This document shows positions 53,401-61,380 of a stretch of 64,000 nt of DNA, piece by piece (within the stretch, counting starts at the first letter, position 1; each line of letters starts with the position of its first letter). Source of the DNA: Fulvivirga ulvae. GTDB taxonomy: Bacteria > Bacteroidota > Bacteroidia > Cytophagales > Cyclobacteriaceae. The translations under genes and the position numbers were made by a program. Below the pieces are notes generated by a model. That model ran no database searches and had not been told where the DNA came from. It was given only the letters and a program-made list of their open reading frames with translations. Location: positions 4,923,501-4,987,500 of the forward strand of contig NZ_CP089981.1 in NCBI RefSeq assembly GCF_021389975.1. The letters run 5' to 3'.

Positions 53401-56400
53401 ATGAAGAAAATTTTACTACTATTTTCGGTTATGTTGGTCAGTTATGGTAGCATACTGGCTCAGCGTACAGTGACAGGTAAGGTCACCGATCCCGGCGACG
53501 GATCGCCATTGCCAGGTGTTAATATTCTGGAGAAAGGTACCAACAATGGTACCGTTACTGATATAGACGGTAACTACTCAATATCGGTAAATGATAATGC
53601 CACACTCATCTTTTCCTTTATCGGATATAAAAACCAGGAAGTGGTCGTTGGATCTCAGAGTACAATTAACCTGGAACTTGAAAGCGATATTACACAACTC
53701 TCTGAAGTTGTGGTTATTGGTTATGGAGAAATAGAAGCAAAAGATGCTACGGGCTCCGTAACCACAATTAAACCAGAAGACTTTAATCAAGGTGTAATTG
53801 CATCCCCAGAACAATTGATTCAAGGTAGAACTGCAGGAGTCCAAATAACAGGAGCTAGTGGGGAACCAGGCGCAGGTTCTACAATTAGAATTAGAGGAAA
53901 TTCATCGATCAGGAGTGGCAATGGTCCTTTGTTTGTTGTTGATGGAGTCCCATTAAGTGGAGGAGATGTAACTGCGTCGGGTCAAGATGTCAGCTTTGGA
54001 ACATCTTCTGCGAGAAATCCTTTGAATTTCATTAACCCTAATGATATTGCGAGTATTGATATATTAAAGGATGCATCTGCGACAGCCATTTATGGTTCCA
54101 GAGGGGCAAATGGTGTTGTTATAATAACTACAAAAAGTGGTAAAGGAAAGAAGCCGACACTAGACTACTCAGCTTTAGCTAGTTTCAGCAAGGTTGCACA
54201 AGAGTATGATTTGCTTGAGCCAGACGCTTACCTTGCCGGTGCTGCTGCCTTAGGAGCCGATGCAAATGCTCTGGACATGGGATCAGAAACCGATTGGCAG
54301 GATGAGATTTTTAGAACCGGCATCTCTCAATCTCATAATTTATCTTACGGAGGAGGGGCCGGTAATGGTGATTTTAGAGTTTCTCTTAGCTATTTTGATC
54401 AGGAAGGTATCATTGAAGAAAGTGGGTTGAAAAGATATACAGCACGCTTTAATGGGAGTCAGAATTTTTTTGACGATAAACTCCGTGTAAGTGGACAATT
54501 TACATTGGCGGATATAAGGGACGAAAATGTTCCAATTACCAATAATTCCGGATTTGAAGGTGATCTTATTGGAGCAATGATATCTGCAAATCCCACACGA
54601 CCTGTCTTTAATCCTGATGGTAGTTATAATCAACCGGGTACTGATCAACTAAACCCAGTTGCCTTACTGGCTTTGAGTGAAGACAACACAAAGACGCTGC
54701 GACTTTTGGGAAGTTTTTCCGGTGAATATAAAATTATCCCAGAGCTGTCATTCAAAACTAACATTGGCTTTGATAGGTCTACCTCATCCAGAAAGGCAGC
54801 TTATTCCAGAGATTTAGTCGCCAATGGAATTGCTGGACCAAAGGATAGCGATGGAGATGGAGATGTTGACTATTTAGGAGGTCGTGCAAGTTTTGTAGAT
54901 ATAATCAGTGATAATCGATTGATTGAGAATTATTTGTCTTACAATAAGGAGCTAAATGCCGATAGTAAGATAAGTGCAATTTTAGGTTACTCATATCAAT
55001 CTTTTGAAGCGGAGACAAAGGTTCTTAATGCGCAGAACTTCAGGACTAGTGACCTGGATATCATGTTGAACAATCTGGCTTCTGTAGACTTGTTCAGATC
55101 TGAGAATATTGATGATACCAGACAGGATTTCCCATATAACAAAGTACCGCTTATAGCCAATACCACCAGAACGAAGGATGCAATACAATCTTTCTTTGGT
55201 AGGATAAACTACAATTTTATGGACAGGTACTTGTTAACGGCCACTTTAAGGGCTGATGGATCGACAAGATTTGGGGAAAATAATAAGTATGGCTATTTCC
55301 CATCTTTTGCTGCGGCATGGAGGATTTCAGATGAAAGTTTTGCGCCTGCAGTCTTCTCTGATTTAAAGTTAAGAGTAGGGTATGGTATTACTGGTAATCA
55401 GGAGATACCAAATAATCAGGTCATACAACGACAGCGCTATGCAGACTTTGGCTTTAATGATAATGGAGAGATAACCGGTGGAGCACTGGGAGATGTGGCA
55501 TTTGCCAACCCTGATTTGAAATGGGAAACGACTGGACAATTAAATGTTGGTATTGATTATGGTTTTGTTGATAACAGGATCAGAGGTTCATTAGAATACT
55601 ATTATAAGAAAACTAATGATTTGTTAATTCAGGTGACAAGTGCTCAACCTGCGGCTCAGCCGTTTGTTTATACTAATCTTGATGCTGATATAATTAATAA
55701 AGGTCTGGAGTTTTCTGTAGAAGCAGATGCTGTTACATCCAGTGATTTTTCCTGGACTGTAATAGCCAATTTTGCCTACAATAAAAATACAGTCGAGAAT
55801 TTTAATAGTATTATTAATACTGGCGTTATTAATGGGCAGGGTTTAACCGGGGCGTACGCACAAAGAATTGCAGACGGGCAGCCGTTGTTTGCTTATTTTT
55901 TACGTGATTTTGTAGGGTTTGATGAAAATGGTCAATCTATTTATGCAGATGGAGATTTTCAACAGTTTACCGGAGATAGCCCACTTCCTAAATTGACAGC
56001 AGGGTTTACTAATCGGTTTGGCTATAAAAATTTCGACCTGAGTATCTTCTTTACAGGTCAGTTTGGTCATAAAATATATAACAACACTGCCAATGCATAC
56101 TTTACGGCTGGTGCTTTGGGCAACGGCAGAAACGTTTCGGAGGAAGTTTTAAGTAGTGGAGAATCTAACCTTAATGCACCAGATGTATCGACAAGGTTTT
56201 TGGAGGACGGTGATTTTGTGAGATTAGAAAACCTTACTTTGGGATACAACTTTAATGTTTCGAATGTATCTGCTATTAATAGTCTTAGGTTATTTATGAC
56301 AGCTCAGAACTTGTTTGTAATAACTGATTATAGTGGACTTGACCCAGAAGTCAATACAGATAAAACCTTAGCTGTGGCAGATGGAGCAAGTGGAGTACCC

Positions 56401-56484
56401 GCAGGGGTACCTTCTCTCGGTATTGATTATACATCTTACCCCAGAGCAAGAACTATTTCTTTCGGGCTTAATGTTACATTCTAA
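53401..56484 (+). CDS. SusC/RagA-family TonB-dependent transporter (second locus)
   Basis: This is a 1027-residue outer-membrane importer with a signal peptide (ending ILAQ, about 21), a CarboxypepD_reg-like domain (KVTDPGDGSPLPGVNI, GTVTDIDGNYSI), the SusC linker SEVVVIGYGEIEAKDATGSV, and a plug (STIRIRGNSSI, PLFVVDGVPLSGG, ATAIYGSRGANGVVIITTKS). The barrel ends RTISFGLNVTF. It is closely related to the first SusC in its N-terminal domain but diverges in the barrel, so the substrate may differ. No glycoside hydrolase follows within the window. It is under the second LacI regulator. Confidence 0.93.
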   Translation: MKKILLLFSVMLVSYGSILAQRTVTGKVTDPGDGSPLPGVNILEKGTNNGTVTDIDGNYSISVNDNATLIFSFIGYKNQEVVVGSQSTINLELESDITQLSEVVVIGYGEIEAKDATGSVTTIKPEDFNQGVIASPEQLIQGRTAGVQITGASGEPGAGSTIRIRGNSSIRSGNGPLFVVDGVPLSGGDVTASGQDVSFGTSSARNPLNFINPNDIASIDILKDASATAIYGSRGANGVVIITTKSGKGKKPTLDYSALASFSKVAQEYDLLEPDAYLAGAAALGADANALDMGSETDWQDEIFRTGISQSHNLSYGGGAGNGDFRVSLSYFDQEGIIEESGLKRYTARFNGSQNFFDDKLRVSGQFTLADIRDENVPITNNSGFEGDLIGAMISANPTRPVFNPDGSYNQPGTDQLNPVALLALSEDNTKTLRLLGSFSGEYKIIPELSFKTNIGFDRSTSSRKAAYSRDLVANGIAGPKDSDGDGDVDYLGGRASFVDIISDNRLIENYLSYNKELNADSKISAILGYSYQSFEAETKVLNAQNFRTSDLDIMLNNLASVDLFRSENIDDTRQDFPYNKVPLIANTTRTKDAIQSFFGRINYNFMDRYLLTATLRADGSTRFGENNKYGYFPSFAAAWRISDESFAPAVFSDLKLRVGYGITGNQEIPNNQVIQRQRYADFGFNDNGEITGGALGDVAFANPDLKWETTGQLNVGIDYGFVDNRIRGSLEYYYKKTNDLLIQVTSAQPAAQPFVYTNLDADIINKGLEFSVEADAVTSSDFSWTVIANFAYNKNTVENFNSIINTGVINGQGLTGAYAQRIADGQPLFAYFLRDFVGFDENGQSIYADGDFQQFTGDSPLPKLTAGFTNRFGYKNFDLSIFFTGQFGHKIYNNTANAYFTAGALGNGRNVSEEVLSSGESNLNAPDVSTRFLEDGDFVRLENLTLGYNFNVSNVSAINSLRLFMTAQNLFVITDYSGLDPEVNTDKTLAVADGASGVPAGVPSLGIDYTSYPRARTISFGLNVTF

Positions 56485-56496
56485 GATATCAACGTT

Positions 56497-57975
56497 ATGA
56501 AAAATATAATTGACATTTCAAAATTATTACTAATTGTTGGCAGCTTTAGCTTTATTGTAGGCTGCTCCGATTTGGAAACAGAGTTAACCGATTCAGTTCC
56601 TGTTGAAACTGAATCGGGAGAGTTTGAAGGAGATCCAACAGAATTATTAAGTTCTGCCTATAATCGTTTAGGTAGGTTTCCAGACCAAACAAACATATAT
56701 GCCCTCATGGAGCACACTTCTGATGAGATGATCGGGCCTACCAGGGGTACGGATTGGGGTGACAACGGGATCTGGAGAACACTCCATGCACATACATGGG
56801 ATGCTACTCATGCTTATGTTCTAGGCTCATGGAATGACCTTAATACTGGGGTCTTCACCTGTAATCAAGTATTGGCATCTAATCCAAGTGCCAATCAGGC
56901 AGCACAGGCTAAATTTCTAAGAGCCTTTTATATGTTTTATATTATGGATTTCTATGGGCAGGTTCCTTTTAGAGGAGTTAACGATGGAGTGGAAGTTAGC
57001 CCGGAAGTATTTAACAGAGAAGAAGCTTTTAATTTTATCGTAAAAGATTTAACTGAAGCGTTACCAGATTTGGCAGATGGGAATTCTACGGCAACAACCG
57101 AGGCAAATAAAGCAACTGCTCATGCACTATTGGCTAAGTTATATCTGAATAAAGCTGTCTATTTTGCTGACAATCCTGCCGGACCATATACCTTTGATGC
57201 TGCAGATATGAATAAAGTGATTGAGCATGCTGATGCTGTTACTGCTGCTGGATATACCCTCGAAACTGGTAACTATTTTGATATTTTCGCAACACCTGTT
57301 TCCTCTGAAATTATATTTACCAGCCCGGAAGGAAGTCCTGAAAATAGATTCAGGATGACCCTACACTATAATCAAACTCCTGATGGGTGGAATGGTTTTA
57401 CTACGCTTGCCGATTTTTATAACAAGTTTGAGTCTGATGAACAAAGGATTGGAGAAGTTCGAACAACCGGCTTGGGAACAGGGTTTCTTATAGGTCAGCA
57501 ATATGGCCCTGATGGGACTGCATTAAAAGATAGAGGAGGCAATCCCTTGGTTTTTACTCCTGAGATTGATCTTGCCGGGAATAATGAGAGAGCGGGAATC
57601 AGAGTTATTAAATACCATCCCAGTGATGCCGGAGATTATATTTTATTCAGATATGCTGATGTTTATCTCATGAAACTGGAGGCTATTTTACGAGGAGGAA
57701 CCCCTACTATGGCACAAACAGCTCAGAGTATGTTGGACGATTTGAGAACAATTCGAGGAGCCAGTGCCCTTACTGTTTCATTAGATGTAATACTTGATGA
57801 AAGGGGAAGAGAGCTTTATTGGGAAGGCTGGAGAAGGAACGATCAAATTCGTTTTGGAACCTTTACTACTACATGGGAAGAGAAAGAAGTAACAGATAGC
57901 CACAGGGTATTATTTCCAATACCACAACAAGCCCTGGATTCAAACCCCAATCTTGAGCAAAATACAGGTTATTAA
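56497..57975 (+). CDS. SusD/RagB-family lipoprotein (second locus)
   Basis: This 492-residue surface lipoprotein has a lipobox (FIVGC, about residue 23) followed by SDLETELTD. SusD features include NQAAQAKFLRAFYMFYIMDF, YGQVPFRGVNDG, and the C-terminal SusD_RagB end with DERGRELYWEGWRRNDQIRF and LFPIPQQALDSNPNLEQNTG. It is the binding partner of the upstream transporter, from which it is separated by 12 bp. A hairpin with a T-run follows the gene, so it may be the last gene of the strongly expressed part of this operon. Confidence 0.93.
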   Translation: MKNIIDISKLLLIVGSFSFIVGCSDLETELTDSVPVETESGEFEGDPTELLSSAYNRLGRFPDQTNIYALMEHTSDEMIGPTRGTDWGDNGIWRTLHAHTWDATHAYVLGSWNDLNTGVFTCNQVLASNPSANQAAQAKFLRAFYMFYIMDFYGQVPFRGVNDGVEVSPEVFNREEAFNFIVKDLTEALPDLADGNSTATTEANKATAHALLAKLYLNKAVYFADNPAGPYTFDAADMNKVIEHADAVTAAGYTLETGNYFDIFATPVSSEIIFTSPEGSPENRFRMTLHYNQTPDGWNGFTTLADFYNKFESDEQRIGEVRTTGLGTGFLIGQQYGPDGTALKDRGGNPLVFTPEIDLAGNNERAGIRVIKYHPSDAGDYILFRYADVYLMKLEAILRGGTPTMAQTAQSMLDDLRTIRGASALTVSLDVILDERGRELYWEGWRRNDQIRFGTFTTTWEEKEVTDSHRVLFPIPQQALDSNPNLEQNTGY

Positions 57976-57999
57976 AACTCAAATGATATGATAGAATAG

Positions 58000-58036
58000 A
58001 GCAAGTAGCTTATTAGGTTACTTGCTTTATTTTTTG
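58000..58036 (+). terminator. terminator or attenuator after the second susD
   Basis: AGCAAGTA (58000-58007) pairs with TACTTGCT (58019-58026) around an 11-nt loop, followed by a T-rich run. It lies between susD2 and the FG-GAP genes, so it may reduce read-through into them. Confidence 0.7.
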
Positions 58037-58071
58037 ATTTTTATCATTTTGATGATAAAAGTATTATCTAT

Positions 58072-61000
58072 ATGTATAGACTGTGCACATTAGCTTATTT
58101 CACAATTTTATTAGTATCATGCAGCACTCCAGAATCAGATAAAAAGAAAACTACTCTTTTTACCCCTATAAGTCACGAAACCAGCGGACTGTTATTTGTA
58201 AATAAATTGGAGTTAACAAAAGATCTTGATGTATTTCGATACAGAAACTATTATAACGGGGGAGGGGTAGCTATTGGAGATATTAATAATGATAATCTTC
58301 CGGATGTATACTTATCTGCGAATATGCAATCCAATCGACTTTTTATTAATAAGGGTGGTTTTAGGTTTGAAGACATCACTGAATCATCAGGAACGGGTGG
58401 TAGTAAGGAGTGGTCCACAGGAGTGAGCATGGCAGATGTTAACGGAGATGGTTTATTAGATATTTATGTCTGTAATTCAGGAGATGTAAAAGGCGGGAAA
58501 AGAGAGAATGAGTTGTTTATAAACAATGGGGATTTGACCTTTACTGAAAAGGCAGAGGAGTATGGCCTGGCTGACAAAGGATTTAGCACCCATGCAGTAT
58601 TTTTTGATTTTGACCAGGATGGTGACCTGGATTGTTATGTTTTGAATAATTCATTTAGGCCTGTGTCCTCACTCGGGCTTGAAAATATTCGACATGTAAG
58701 AGATAGCACTGGTGGTGATAAACTGTATAGAAATGATAATGGTAAATTCGTCGACATTAGTCAGCAGGCAGGTATTAATGGTAGTGTTATTGGTTTTGGA
58801 TTGGGGGTGACCATAACAGATGCTAACCTTGATGGCTGGATGGACCTTTATATTTCAAACGACTTTTTTGAGAGGGATTACCTCTACATTAATCAAAGGG
58901 ATGGAACTTTTCAGGATGAGTTGCCATCGAGAATAGACCATATTAGCCAGTTCTCGATGGGGACAGATGCTGCTGATTTAAATAATGACGGAGCTCCGGA
59001 TATTTTTGTTACGGATATGCTACCTGCAACAGATGAACGGTTGAAATCTACTACGAATTTTGAGAATTATGATAAACACCAATTGATGCTGGCTAATGAT
59101 TACTATGAGCAGTTTATGCGTAATACTCTGCAGCTAAATAATGGTAGAGGAGGGTTTGTTGAGGTAGGACAATATGCTGGTGTGCATGCCACTGACTGGA
59201 GTTGGGGCACTCTTATTGCTGATTTTGATAATGATTCCAGAAAAGAAGTTTTTGTGACAAACGGAGTTTATAGAGATGTCACGGACCAGGACTTTATTGA
59301 TTTTTTAGCCAGTGAAGAAAACCTGGTAACTGCAATGAGGCAAGAGACAGTTGATTTTGAAAAATTGGTGGAAAAAATGCCTTCAAACCCTATCTCAAAC
59401 TACATGTTCAAAAGTGATTCGCTTTTACATTTTGAAGATGTAGCAGAAGACTGGGGCTTATCCGTCCCTTCCCATTCAAATGGAGCTGCTTATGGTGATC
59501 TTGATAATGATGGTGATTTAGACCTGATAGTTAATAATGTTAACCAGGAATTATTTGTATATAGAAACAATGCCAATGAAACCAATAGCAGGAACTATCT
59601 GAAAGTAAGGTTCAAAGGGGAGAAAGGTAATGTTTTTGGTGTCGGCGCAAGAGTTGAAATCTATCATGATAACATCAGGCAGATGCTGGAAAACGTTCCT
59701 ACAAAGGGGTTTCAGTCTTCTATGAATTATGAGGCTTTATTTGGTGTAGGTAGTGCTACATCAATCGATAGTGTTATAGTCTATTGGGGTCAAGGTAAGA
59801 GGCAGTTGATGATAAATGTACCAGCTAATCAGCAAATAACACTTGATGTAGCAGATGCCAGGCCATTTGGTAAAGATTCAACCCAAAGGAAATCATTGTT
59901 TAGTCAGGTTAATGTGGATTTAACCCCAAAATATAAACACATTGAAAATGGGTATGTAGACTTTGATCGTGAACGCCTCATTTATCATATGCTTTCAAAA
60001 GAAGGACCGGCCCTTGCCGTAGGTGATGTTAATAGAGATAGTCTTGATGATTTTTATATAGGTGGGGCTTTAGGACAGGCGGGAAGGCTATACATTCAAA
60101 ATAGACAAGGTGGTTTTAGTGCTGCAAATATTCCAGCCTTTGAAAAGGACAAAAATTCAGAGGATGTTGATGCTATTCTATTTGATGCAAATGGTGACGG
60201 AAAGCTTGATTTATATGTAGTAAGTGGAGGGTATGAGTTTAGGGAGCATTCTATGGAATTACAAGATCGGTTATACCTGCAAAAGGGTGATGGTAGAAAT
60301 ATAACCTATGAAAAATCGACTGAGGGTTTACCGCGTTTATATGATATGGGCTCATGTGTGAGGGTCGGTGATTATGATAGTGATGGGGATTTAGACCTTT
60401 TTATAGGTGGTCGTGCTACTCCAGGTAATTATGGTTCTGCAGGTAGTAGTCGTATTTTACAAAATGACGGGACGGGCAAGTTTGATGATGCCACGGCAAG
60501 AGTTGCTCCCAGATTGGCAAATTTGGGGATGGTAACAGCAGGAGCTTGGGTTGATATTGATAATGATAATGATCTGGATCTTGTGGCAGTTGGAGAGTGG
60601 CTGCCTTTGACAATATTCAAGAACAATGGAGCCAACCTTGAACGTTTGTCTAATGTGCCAGGTCTTGCCAATTCTAATGGCTGGTATCAATCGGTAATCG
60701 CTTCTGATGTAAACGGTGATGGAGAGGTGGACTTATTGCTTGGGAATTGGGGACTAAACTCAAAGTTTAGCGCTTCAGTAGACCATCCGTTTACGCTATT
60801 TGTTAACGATTTTGACAATAATAAAACCGTCGATCACATATATGCATATTATGAAGGTGATAAGCAATATCCAACCGCTTTAAAGAATGACCTGATAAAG
60901 CAGTTACCTCATTTAAAGAAAAAATTCACCTATTTCAAAGATTATGCAGGAAAAACTATTCAGGAAGTTTTTAGTCAGGAAGAGCTGGAGAAGGCTGTTA

Positions 61001-61380
61001 AACTAGAAGTACATAATTTCCAATCAGTTATAGTCTTAAATAATGGAGATGGTTCATATAGTATCTCTCCATTACCTCAGGAAACCCAATATTCTCCTGT
61101 ATTTGATATTTATGAGCAGGATTTTAATCATGATGCTATTAATGAATACCTTTTTACCGGAAACTTCTCAGGAGTAAAACCCGAGGAGGGTAAATATACA
61201 GCTAATCATGGTGTTATGCTTAATTCTGATTCCTCTGGGCTTCTGGAATTTTCAGGATTTAACATAGGGTTAAATATCAAAGGAGAAGTAAGAGCTACGC
61301 GCAGTCTGAGAACCATCGGAGAAAAGAAACTACTAATAATTGCAAAAAATGATAATGAATTGGAATTCTATACATATTAA
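58072..61380 (+). CDS. FG-GAP/VCBS and ASPIC/UnbV repeat lipoprotein
   Basis: This 1102-residue protein has a lipobox (LLVSC, about residue 17) and at least ten FG-GAP/VCBS-type repeats with calcium-binding loops (GDINNDNLPDVYLS, ADVNGDGLLDIYV, GDLDNDGDLDLIV, GDYDSDGDLDLFIGG), which build beta-propellers. An ASPIC/UnbV segment sits in the middle (VFGVGARVEIYHDN, NVPTKGFQSSMNYEALFGVG), followed by a second propeller. Such proteins often follow SusC/SusD pairs in Cytophagales and are thought to bind surface ligands. No enzyme motif is visible. The 3' end overlaps the start of the next, homologous gene. Confidence 0.88.
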   Translation: MYRLCTLAYFTILLVSCSTPESDKKKTTLFTPISHETSGLLFVNKLELTKDLDVFRYRNYYNGGGVAIGDINNDNLPDVYLSANMQSNRLFINKGGFRFEDITESSGTGGSKEWSTGVSMADVNGDGLLDIYVCNSGDVKGGKRENELFINNGDLTFTEKAEEYGLADKGFSTHAVFFDFDQDGDLDCYVLNNSFRPVSSLGLENIRHVRDSTGGDKLYRNDNGKFVDISQQAGINGSVIGFGLGVTITDANLDGWMDLYISNDFFERDYLYINQRDGTFQDELPSRIDHISQFSMGTDAADLNNDGAPDIFVTDMLPATDERLKSTTNFENYDKHQLMLANDYYEQFMRNTLQLNNGRGGFVEVGQYAGVHATDWSWGTLIADFDNDSRKEVFVTNGVYRDVTDQDFIDFLASEENLVTAMRQETVDFEKLVEKMPSNPISNYMFKSDSLLHFEDVAEDWGLSVPSHSNGAAYGDLDNDGDLDLIVNNVNQELFVYRNNANETNSRNYLKVRFKGEKGNVFGVGARVEIYHDNIRQMLENVPTKGFQSSMNYEALFGVGSATSIDSVIVYWGQGKRQLMINVPANQQITLDVADARPFGKDSTQRKSLFSQVNVDLTPKYKHIENGYVDFDRERLIYHMLSKEGPALAVGDVNRDSLDDFYIGGALGQAGRLYIQNRQGGFSAANIPAFEKDKNSEDVDAILFDANGDGKLDLYVVSGGYEFREHSMELQDRLYLQKGDGRNITYEKSTEGLPRLYDMGSCVRVGDYDSDGDLDLFIGGRATPGNYGSAGSSRILQNDGTGKFDDATARVAPRLANLGMVTAGAWVDIDNDNDLDLVAVGEWLPLTIFKNNGANLERLSNVPGLANSNGWYQSVIASDVNGDGEVDLLLGNWGLNSKFSASVDHPFTLFVNDFDNNKTVDHIYAYYEGDKQYPTALKNDLIKQLPHLKKKFTYFKDYAGKTIQEVFSQEELEKAVKLEVHNFQSVIVLNNGDGSYSISPLPQETQYSPVFDIYEQDFNHDAINEYLFTGNFSGVKPEEGKYTANHGVMLNSDSSGLLEFSGFNIGLNIKGEVRATRSLRTIGEKKLLIIAKNDNELEFYTY

